Shown here one piece after another: positions 1 through 5,924 of a stretch of DNA of 6,205 nt (within the stretch, counting starts at the first letter, position 1; each line of letters starts with the position of its first letter). The translations under genes were made by a program, and so were the position numbers. Under the pieces are notes generated by a model. The model saw only the letters and a list, made by a program, of their open reading frames with translations. It had not been told where the DNA came from and did not search any database. Origin of the DNA: an uncultured Chloroflexota bacterium. GTDB taxonomy: Bacteria > Chloroflexota > Anaerolineae > Caldilineales > Caldilineaceae. The stretch spans positions 1-6,205 of the forward strand of contig CAIRNL010000440.1 in the NCBI GenBank assembly GCA_903879975.1, written 5' to 3'.

Positions 1-125
1 GCTGCTGAGGCAGGGGGCGCTGCCAACGCCGCACCTGGAAGCAACGCGCCGAGCAGAGTCAGCACCATCACAAAGGCCAGCAGCGTACGCCATAGGCGGC
101 ATAACGATGCTGGAAGATACTTCAT
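1..125 (-). CDS. N-terminus of an exported protein (signal peptide), truncated by the window edge
   Basis: The minus strand reads open from an ATG at 125 to the window edge, giving 41 codons. An AAAGGAG ribosome site (complement of 134-140) precedes the ATG by 8 bases. The translation has the three parts of a Sec signal peptide: a basic start (MKYLPASLCRLWR), a hydrophobic core of about 17 residues (TLLAFVMVLTLLGALLP) and a small-residue end (GAALA followed by APP), so signal peptidase I would plausibly cut after residue 35 or 36. There is no lipobox cysteine at the expected position. The mature protein lies outside the window, so its function cannot be read. It lies on the same strand as, and downstream of, the beta-CASP nuclease, but the 165-base gap and its own ribosome site suggest an independent unit. 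The reading frame is well supported; the identity is unknown. Confidence 0.72.
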   Translation of the reverse strand, partial: MKYLPASLCRLWRTLLAFVMVLTLLGALLPGAALAAPPASA

Positions 126-290
126 AGTGACGACTCCTTTCCTTGACTTCAAACAAAGATACCTGTTGTTCGAGATGGAATGTATGTTCAAACCATATTG
201 GCAGTACAGCTCATAGAAGGTCGATAGACTCGCATGGATGTCTTGCCAGCATGAACTGAACCGATCACAGTTGTACCGGCCTTACTGGCG

Positions 291-1697
<1,407 letters not shown>

Positions 1698-1797
1698 GGA
1701 TCGCGGTATTCCTTTCTACAACGGTTTCAGATGACCTGTTGCCGCTGCACAAACCTGGCAATGTGATTTGCCACGCGCGTTGTTATTCCTTTTGCAT

Positions 1798-1825
1798 ATT
1801 GTAATGCATTTTGAAATATATTCAA
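1798..1825 (-). promoter_or_regulatory. Predicted sigma70-type promoter for the beta-CASP nuclease
   Basis: Reading the minus strand, TTGAAT (1820-1825) is followed after 16 bases by TACAAT (1798-1803), close to the -35/-10 consensus. Transcription would start near 1790 and give a leader of about 90 bases before the ATG at 1697. A near-palindrome, TTGAAATATATTCAA (1811-1825), overlaps the -35 box and could be an operator. The prediction is from sequence only. Confidence 0.55.
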
Positions 1826-1833
1826 CCCCCCAA

Positions 1834-1885
1834 TTTTGCTATTTTGCGATTTTTCTGCACTTTTTTCTTAGATTTGCGTCTTTTT
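1834..1885. promoter_or_regulatory. AT-rich divergent control region with roughly phased T-tracts
   Basis: Six T-runs of 3 to 6 bases lie at about 1834, 1842, 1850, 1861, 1873 and 1881, an average spacing of roughly 9.5 bases, close to one helical turn. Such spacing is known to bend DNA. The stretch sits between the minus-strand promoter of the nuclease and the -10 box of the membrane-protein gene, where it could act as an UP-like element or a binding site for a nucleoid protein. The role is inferred. Confidence 0.4.
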
Positions 1886-1888
1886 GTG

Positions 1889-1894
1889 TAGACT
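1889..1894 (+). promoter_or_regulatory. -10 box of a leaderless-type promoter for the membrane protein
   Basis: TAGACT ends six bases before the ATG at 1901, so transcription would begin at or very near the A of the start codon. No Shine-Dalgarno sequence is present in AACCTG between them, which agrees with leaderless translation. The -35 region is weak (TTCTTA at 1865-1870, 18-base spacing). Confidence 0.45.
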
Positions 1895-1900
1895 AACCTG

Positions 1901-2521
1901 ATGAATACACCGGTTGCCGCCCGTTTTTCTGCTGTCGTCACTGTCGCCACCGCGCTCTACGCACTCCTGATCATGCGGCCAGGATTGCGGCTGATCGGGG
2001 TTTCTTTTCCGCGCCAAGCCTGGATCATGGAGAATCCGCCACTTTGGTCGTTGGGTCTCTGGCTGTGGCTAGCGCTCATCTTCGGCTGGATATGGGTGCT
2101 GGTTTCGCTCACGTGGGCTTACCTGCCGGCGCAGCGCATTGCAGCATCGCTGCAATCCGGCCTGCTGCTCATCGGTGCCACACTGATGGTCGCAGGTACG
2201 ATAGCGTGGATGACAGCCCTGCCTGCTGTGCTGCCTCTGCGCAGCGTCAACGAACTGCTGCCGCTGGTGGATGGGCTGGCATTGGGGCTGTTGGGAACCG
2301 GTGCGTCCATGGGGGGCATCGTGACAATATGGATCGGCGTCGACTTAATACGCTACAGCCCAATCCGGGCTGCACAGTGCGCGCTCTGCGTGGCAGCGGG
2401 TACGGTCATCATCCCTTCACCCTTTCTTTTGCCGTTTCCGTGGCACCTGCTGGCTGCAGCCTTCTGTTGGTTGACCTGGTGCATCTTTCTGGGGCTTCGT
2501 CGCCGACTACCGGGTGCCTGA
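1901..2521 (+). CDS. Six-helix integral membrane protein of unknown function
   Basis: The 206-aa product is strongly hydrophobic, with about six membrane segments: roughly residues 9-25, 48-71, 83-105, 119-148 (a long glycine-rich segment with LGLLGTGASMGG), 155-177 and 180-199. The C-terminus is short and basic (LRRRLPGA). The second and last helices are rich in tryptophan. I recognise no family, no catalytic motif and no transporter signature, so no function is assigned. The ATG at 1901 is the first in frame and lies six bases after a -10-like TAGACT, without a ribosome site, suggesting a leaderless mRNA. The gene is divergent from the beta-CASP nuclease and lies 130 bases ahead of ade on the same strand. 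Cotranscription with ade is possible but not shown. The reading frame is convincing from its length and coherent helices. Confidence 0.8.
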   Translation: MNTPVAARFSAVVTVATALYALLIMRPGLRLIGVSFPRQAWIMENPPLWSLGLWLWLALIFGWIWVLVSLTWAYLPAQRIAASLQSGLLLIGATLMVAGTIAWMTALPAVLPLRSVNELLPLVDGLALGLLGTGASMGGIVTIWIGVDLIRYSPIRAAQCALCVAAGTVIIPSPFLLPFPWHLLAAAFCWLTWCIFLGLRRRLPGA

Positions 2522-2601
2522 TGTGCGTATAGATTCTACAAAGCTGCACGAAATTTTCAGGATTCGTCGGTGTCCCAGAGCGCTATATCGCCTATGCTGA
2601 A

Positions 2602-2640
2602 ATGAACCGAAAGGGTATGAGCCAGACGCACTCCGTGTGA
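2602..2640 (+). other. Possible 12-codon leader ORF ahead of ade
   Basis: ATG AAC at 2602 opens a 12-residue frame (MNRKGMSQTHSV) that ends in TGA at 2638-2640, overlapping the first base of the AAAGGA ribosome site of ade. Its start context GAAATGAAC (2599-2607) is repeated exactly 50 bases later at the true ade start (2649-2657). It has no clear ribosome site, so chance is the likelier explanation. The rest of the gap 2522-2651 shows no purine-riboswitch core and no convincing promoter. Confidence 0.15.
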
Positions 2641-2645
2641 AAGGA
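2640..2645 (+). promoter_or_regulatory. Ribosome binding site that fixes the ade start
   Basis: AAAGGA lies six bases upstream of ATG 2652. The in-frame GTG at 2637 is upstream of and partly against this site, so it cannot use it. The ATG is therefore preferred, which removes five residues from the longest possible product. Confidence 0.7.
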
Positions 2646-2651
2646 TCCGAA

Positions 2652-4370
2652 ATGAACAAACGACACCTATTGGCAGTGGCACGCGGCGAGCAAAACGCTG
2701 ACCTCGTCCTGCGCAATGCGCAACTAGTGAACGTCTTCTCAGGTACGATCGAAGCCACCGATATCGCCATCGCAGCTGGGAAGATTGCCGGAATTGGACA
2801 GGGGTATGCAGGGGACGCAGAGATCGATCTGGCCGGCCGTTTTGTGGCGCCAGGCTTGATCGACGCGCACGTCCATATCGAGAGCAGCCTCTGCATTCCA
2901 GCACAGTTTGCACGGGCGGTCGTGCCGCGCGGGGTGACGACGGTCGTCACGGATCCGCATGAGATCGCAAATGTTGCCGGCATCGACGGTATTCGCTTCA
3001 TTGCAGAAAACAGTGCAGACCTGCCACTCAGCGTGGTCATCATGGCGCCATCGTGTGTGCCGGCCACGGCCATGGAGACTAATGGCGCGACACTGAATGC
3101 CGACGACCTGGCCGGCCTGCTGCGCGAGAATACGGTGCACGGCCTGGCCGAGGTCATGAATTTTCCCGGTGTCGTGTACGGCGACGAGGATATCCTGGCC
3201 AAGGTGGCTGCCTTTCATGGCCGCCCGATCGACGGCCATGCGCCAGCGCTGTATGACAGAATGCTGAACGCCTATGTAGCTGCCGGCATCGGCAGCGAGC
3301 ACGAGTGCACAACCGCGGCGGAAGCCGAGCAGAAACTGGCACGCGGCCTCTACATTCTCATCCGCGAGGCAACGAACGCGCACAATCTGCATGCGCTCCT
3401 GCCCATGATCACTGAGCAGAACAGCCGCCGCATCTGTTTCTGTACCGACGACCGCATCCCTGCCGATCTCATCGATCAGGGCAGTGTGGACTACATGGTG
3501 CGCGAGGCAATCCGCTTTGGCATCGCGCCGGTCACTGCACTGCGCATGGCGACGCTCAATGCCGCTGAGTGGTTCGGCCTACACGACCGGGGCGCTGTTG
3601 CCCCAGGTCGGCGCGCCGACCTGATCGTCTTCGACGACTTGGAGCAACTAGAATTGGCCTTGGTCTTCGCTGATGGCCGATTGGTTGCAGAAGCCGGTGC
3701 GATATGCGAAGCGGCCTTTGGCCCGATACCGCCCCTTCCAGCCACCGTTGCCAGCCTGGTCAACGTTCGCTGGGAGGCGGTCGACCTGCGCGTCGCCGCA
3801 GAAAGCGAGCACATCCGCGTGATCGGCATGATTGAGAATCAACTCGTCACGGAGGAACACATTCTGCCGGCGACGATGCGCGATGGGCTGGCCGTTGCCG
3901 ACCCTGAGCGCGACCTGCTCAAGATGGTCGTCGTTGACCGCCACAGGGGCAGCGGTTCACAGGGGATCGGCTTTATCCAGGGTATCGGCCTGCAGCGCGG
4001 CGCCCTGGCCGGCACCGTGGCTCACGACCATCACAACCTGGTCGCCATTGGCGCCGACGACGACTCGATGTGGGCTGCCGCACGTGCCGTGATGGAGATG
4101 GGCGGCGGTTTGGCTGTGGCGAACGGCAGCGAGATATTGGCATCGCTGGCGCTGCCGGTCGCTGGTCTCATGAGCGACTGCACCATCAGCGAAGTACGAG
4201 CCGGCTACGATGCGCTGATTGCCGCAGCCGGCTCGCTAGGATCGTCGCTGCACGATCCCTTTATGGCCATGAGCTTCATGGCACTGGAAGTGATCCCAAA
4301 ACTCAAACTGACTGATCAGGGGCTCGTTGACGTCGAACAGTTCAAGGTCGTCCCGCTCTTTATGGGATGA
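2652..4370 (+). CDS. ade: Adenine deaminase
   Basis: This 572-aa protein is a full-length adenine deaminase of the amidohydrolase superfamily, which converts adenine to hypoxanthine and ammonia in cytoplasmic purine salvage. A short beta-sandwich part (about 1-65) precedes the TIM-barrel. Visible metal-site and family motifs are PGLIDAHVHIESS at 67-79 (His73, His75), TDPHEIAN at 100-107, GLAEVMN at 164-170 (Glu167, a conserved acidic residue of this family), DGHAP at 194-198 (His196), SEHE at 215-218 (His217) and CTDD at 264-267 (Asp266 or 267). APGRRADLIVF at 317-327 closes the barrel region. The C-terminal domain carries the family's HDHHNL at 458-463 and ends in FKVVPLFMG. Length and motif order match bacterial Ade, and nothing is truncated or frameshifted. 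Allantoinase or dihydroorotase are excluded by the Ade-specific C-terminal domain. The gene appears monocistronic or follows the membrane protein; a GC-rich hairpin follows its stop. Confidence 0.96.
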   Translation: MNKRHLLAVARGEQNADLVLRNAQLVNVFSGTIEATDIAIAAGKIAGIGQGYAGDAEIDLAGRFVAPGLIDAHVHIESSLCIPAQFARAVVPRGVTTVVTDPHEIANVAGIDGIRFIAENSADLPLSVVIMAPSCVPATAMETNGATLNADDLAGLLRENTVHGLAEVMNFPGVVYGDEDILAKVAAFHGRPIDGHAPALYDRMLNAYVAAGIGSEHECTTAAEAEQKLARGLYILIREATNAHNLHALLPMITEQNSRRICFCTDDRIPADLIDQGSVDYMVREAIRFGIAPVTALRMATLNAAEWFGLHDRGAVAPGRRADLIVFDDLEQLELALVFADGRLVAEAGAICEAAFGPIPPLPATVASLVNVRWEAVDLRVAAESEHIRVIGMIENQLVTEEHILPATMRDGLAVADPERDLLKMVVVDRHRGSGSQGIGFIQGIGLQRGALAGTVAHDHHNLVAIGADDDSMWAAARAVMEMGGGLAVANGSEILASLALPVAGLMSDCTISEVRAGYDALIAAAGSLGSSLHDPFMAMSFMALEVIPKLKLTDQGLVDVEQFKVVPLFMG

Positions 4371-4381
4371 CCCCGCCTGCT

Positions 4382-4399
4382 GCGCCGTCGATCCGGCGC
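4382..4399 (+). terminator. GC-rich hairpin just after ade, possible terminator
   Basis: GCGCCG (4382-4387) and CGGCGC (4394-4399) form a perfect 6-bp stem with a 6-base loop, 11 bases after the ade stop. A second weak stem, GGCGC/GTGCC, follows at once. No T-run follows, so this is either a U-less terminator or an mRNA 3'-end protecting hairpin. A 10-base direct repeat, CGCTCAGTGC, occurs at 4397 and 4409. Confidence 0.4.
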
Positions 4400-4566
4400 T
4401 CAGTGCCACGCTCAGTGCGTCTGTTGCTGCTGGCGTGTCTTCTCAATAAACCGTGGTGTAAAGAGGATCGCTGAGTCGGCGCCGGTTGCGATATCTCCGA
4501 AACGGAGTGCTGCTGAATGAGCGAAGCGAGCGACGGCAGGCAGCGGTCAGCGGAGATGGATCAAGG

Positions 4567-4794
4567 TCAGGCGATCTCCTTCTCATCATGCCAGCCATCT
4601 TGGTTCTCAATCAGCAGGTTCGAGACCTGCCCTGCCGAGATGGAAACGCCAATATGACCCAGGAATTCCTCGATTTTGGGTTCGGTCATGCCAGAGGCAT
4701 CGTAAAACGTCAAGACCAGCGAGCGCACCCCAGGGCCGAACTCACCTTTATACCCGGTAGGCAGAGGCGCACTGGTACGCCGCGCCCAGCGCAA
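4567..4794 (-). pseudogene. Degenerate transposase fragment (IS66-like or unclassified DDE type)
   Basis: The minus strand encodes about 75 residues resembling the segment ahead of the catalytic domain in a group of IS66-like or unclassified DDE transposases. Recognisable pieces are APLPTGYKGEFGPGVRSL, the SGMTEPKIEEFLGHIGVSIS helix-turn-helix-like stretch and AGQVSNLLIENQ. The frame begins right after an in-frame TGA with only a TTG as a possible start. It ends in a stop long before any catalytic Asp or Glu, so it cannot be active. A one-base shift at the T-run (plus-strand A's at 4793-4796) would join it to upstream residues (SDTRSE then ILRWARR), suggesting the decayed gene once extended further upstream. 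The family name is from pattern memory and not certain; that it is transposase debris is likely. Confidence 0.6.
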
Positions 4795-4870
4795 AATTCA
4801 GACCGCGTATCACTGACCGGCGCAAAACATGTCCAAGCAAGGACACTGCTCGGCGACCGCGGGAGGCTTG

Positions 4871-4936
4871 ATGACAAACCAGGTAGTACACATGGACCTA
4901 AGTCAATCGGCAGTGATGGAGCAGCGCAGCATGTAA
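4871..4936 (+). CDS. 21-codon micro-ORF with a strong ribosome site
   Basis: GGGAGG (4861-4866) lies four bases before ATG 4871, which opens MTNQVVHMDLSQSAVMEQRSM and stops at TAA 4934-4936. This is the best Shine-Dalgarno sequence in the gene-poor spacer, and the peptide composition (mixed polar and aliphatic residues, no low complexity) looks like normal protein. A TGTCC/GGACA inverted repeat lies 25 bases upstream of the ATG, and a 29-base inverted repeat begins inside the stop region, like a terminator. I recognise no homologue. It may be a real micropeptide, the surviving start of a truncated gene, or chance. Confidence 0.25.
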   Translation: MTNQVVHMDLSQSAVMEQRSM

Positions 4937-4960
4937 AGCGATTTGCCAAATCGCTCTACA
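4932..4960. terminator. 29-base near-perfect inverted repeat, candidate terminator between vapC and the spacer
   Basis: AGCGATTTG (4937-4945) and CAAATCGCT (4947-4955) are exact complements around a single C. One mismatch further out, TGTA (4932-4935) pairs with TACA (4957-4960). On the minus strand it lies 58 bases after the vapC stop and could end that operon. On the plus strand it directly follows the micro-ORF. T-runs after the stem are short on both strands, so an operator or transposon-end role remains possible. Confidence 0.45.
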
Positions 4961-5018
4961 AAACCGCCGGCCTATTTGCGCCCATCTGTAGTAGTTGCGT
5001 ACGGCGCTGGTTGTGGCT

Positions 5019-5411
5019 TCAAACAATCAGGTGGTCGGCCAACTCAGGATAGCTGGCGAAGATGCCATCCACGCTGATCAACTGGGCATCCAGTTCCAGC
5101 GCCGTGGCAATAATGATGCGATCAAACGGGTCACGGTGAATGTCGGCCAGGTTCACAGCACGGGCGGCGATCGCCGGCGTCAACGGCAGCAGTTCGATGT
5201 CGGAACCGGTCAACGCCAGCTCAAACCACTCCCGCGCCGGCAATGGCAGTTCCAGCCGCCCACGCTGCTGCGCAAGCGCTAACTCAAAGCAGGATACGGC
5301 CGACACACCGACACCGGGCGCGGCTTGGATCGCAGTCAGTAATGCAGCCGGCAGCCACTGATGCTCAAGATTGATCCACCAGAACCAAATATGGCTATCC
5401 AGCACAATCAT
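5019..5411 (-). CDS. vapC: PIN-domain toxin, VapC-type (COG3744-like)
   Basis: The 130-aa product has the compact PIN fold of VapC toxins, Mg-dependent ribonucleases that cut cellular RNA when unbound by antitoxin. Expected acidic residues are all present: Asp5 in MIVLDSHIWFWW, Glu43 in SCFELALAQ, Asp94 and Asp97 in HRDPFDRIIIATA, and Asp115 in LISVDG. The LDSHIWFWW start with tryptophans is typical of the COG3744 branch. The ATG at 5411 is preferred because its first bases overlap the antitoxin stop as ATGA, indicating translational coupling. A TTG at 5426 would add five residues but lacks support. No strong ribosome site precedes the ATG, which fits coupling. The toxin is complete with no missing key residue, so it is probably functional. 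It is convergent with ade and lies beside transposase debris, as is common for such modules. Confidence 0.9.
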   Translation of the reverse strand: MIVLDSHIWFWWINLEHQWLPAALLTAIQAAPGVGVSAVSCFELALAQQRGRLELPLPAREWFELALTGSDIELLPLTPAIAARAVNLADIHRDPFDRIIIATALELDAQLISVDGIFASYPELADHLIV

Positions 5412-5638
5412 TGCAGGCAGTCCCAATCCGCTTCATCAACCACTGGCGCAATCAGATCGCCCAAAGTCCGCCCTTTGCCCGCAATGGCAGGATGGGGCTC
5501 GCGTTTTTTCGCCGGCGCTGGCGCTTGGTCGTCCACCGTCAAGACAATGAATTCTACCTGACGATTGACAAAGGACTCCGGCAATTCAATCACAACTCGA
5601 CGCTGTTTAACCAGTAAAAACTGGCGCTCGACTTGCAT
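5408..5638 (-). CDS. vapB: Antitoxin of the VapC-type module (DUF2281/VapB-like)
   Basis: The 76-aa protein precedes the PIN toxin in the same operon and overlaps its start by four bases (ATGA), the standard antitoxin-first arrangement. Residues 6-36 (QFLLVKQRR, then VVIELPESF and VEFIVLTVDD) suggest a small beta-hairpin domain as in DUF2281-like antitoxins. A basic, flexible middle (PAKKREPHP, 42-50) leads to a C-terminal acidic segment (LGDLIAPVVDEADWDCL, 59-75) of the kind that wraps around and blocks the PIN active site. The start at 5638 is firmly set by AGGAG (complement of 5645-5649), six bases upstream. In this family the antitoxin usually binds its own promoter and represses the operon; palindromes near the promoter are described separately. 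Its exact family is less sure than its role. Confidence 0.82.
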   Translation of the reverse strand: MQVERQFLLVKQRRVVIELPESFVNRQVEFIVLTVDDQAPAPAKKREPHPAIAGKGRTLGDLIAPVVDEADWDCLQ

Positions 5639-5682
5639 TGATCACTCCTGAACACCATCACCGTACACCTGACACCAACGAC

Positions 5683-5710
5683 AGTATAGAGCATTTAGGC
5701 CGCAGCGCAA
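5683..5710 (-). promoter_or_regulatory. Predicted promoter of the toxin-antitoxin operon
   Basis: Reading the minus strand, TTGCGC (5705-5710) and TATACT (5683-5688) are separated by 16 bases, a good sigma70-type match. Transcription would start near 5676, giving a leader of about 38 bases that contains the AGGAG ribosome site. The leader has GGTGT-type repeats (ACACC on the plus strand at 5652, 5665 and 5672) that could take part in autoregulation. Confidence 0.55.
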
Positions 5711-5712
5711 GT

Positions 5713-5724
5713 CCGCCATGGCGG
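5713..5724. promoter_or_regulatory. Perfect 12-base palindrome between divergent promoters, candidate operator
   Basis: CCGCCATGGCGG is a perfect palindrome two bases upstream of the toxin-antitoxin -35 box and about 33 bases from the divergent plus-strand -35 box. This is a typical place for an antitoxin or regulator to bind. A second palindrome, AATCGATT (5751-5758), touches the plus-strand -35 box. Binding is inferred. Confidence 0.35.
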
Positions 5725-5756
5725 GGATAGTGCGGCAAAATGTAACTATCAATCGA

Positions 5757-5785
5757 TTAACTGGTACAGTATTCTCTGCTACACT
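5757..5785 (+). promoter_or_regulatory. Predicted leaderless-type promoter for the small right-hand genes
   Basis: TTAACT (5757-5762) and TACACT (5780-5785) are spaced by 17 bases. The -10 box ends five bases before ATG 5791, and there is no ribosome site, so the transcript would begin almost at the start codon. This matches the arrangement seen ahead of the membrane-protein gene at 1901. Confidence 0.5.
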
Positions 5786-5790
5786 GCACC

Positions 5791-5924
5791 ATGCCCGCTG
5801 CCGCCGTTGCCAGCCTGCTGGATCCGGCGCAACCGGCCACGCTCATCCCCCAAACGAACAATTCTGGGCCGCCACCCTGCAGCTGTATATGGCGACGGTA
5901 GGAGGCCATGATCGCCGGCCGTAA
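5791..5924 (+). pseudogene. Tiny ORF, apparently frameshifted at a C5 run
   Basis: ATG 5791, placed exactly for the leaderless promoter, opens a frame reading LLDPAQPATLIP and then stops at TAG 5899-5901 after 36 codons with an unconvincing, Cys/Pro-rich end. If one C is added to the C5 run at 5847-5851, the frame continues as PNEQFWAATLQLYMATVGG and stops at TAA 5922-5924, giving a coherent 44-residue protein. The restored end overlaps the next ORF by 17 bases, as in a tight operon. It may be a real frameshift mutation, a sequencing error, programmed slippage or chance. I know no family for it, so function is not assigned. Confidence 0.35.

Larger units (their letters stand above)
4371..5018. 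other. Gene-poor accessory spacer between convergent ade and vapC
   Basis: This 648-base stretch holds no intact gene of normal size. In order it contains the hairpin after ade, a short perfect inverted repeat CTCCG-AAA-CGGAG (4495-4507), a transposase fragment (4567-4794), a small inverted repeat TGTCC/GGACA (4830-4845), a 21-codon micro-ORF (4871-4936) and a 29-base inverted repeat (4932-4960). The long plus-strand frame across 4486-5052 has no recognisable product and runs opposite the transposase fragment, so I do not call it a gene. Confidence 0.6.

Noticed and set aside
2637..2651. GTG at 2637 as the ade start
   Set aside because: It would overlap the AAAGGA site that serves ATG 2652, and the extra five residues are not family-like.
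2522..2651. Purine riboswitch ahead of ade
   Set aside because: I looked for the conserved purine aptamer core and paired loops and did not see them.
4932..4960. XerCD dif-like recombination site
   Set aside because: The arm and spacer lengths are superficially similar, but the sequence does not resemble known dif arms.
4486..5052. 188-codon plus-strand frame across the spacer
   Set aside because: It lies opposite the transposase fragment, has no recognisable product and no good ribosome site, and covers inverted repeats; it is most likely a shadow frame.
5412..5426. TTG at 5426 as the vapC start
   Set aside because: The ATG at 5411 has the ATGA overlap with the antitoxin stop and begins the conserved PIN motif at once.
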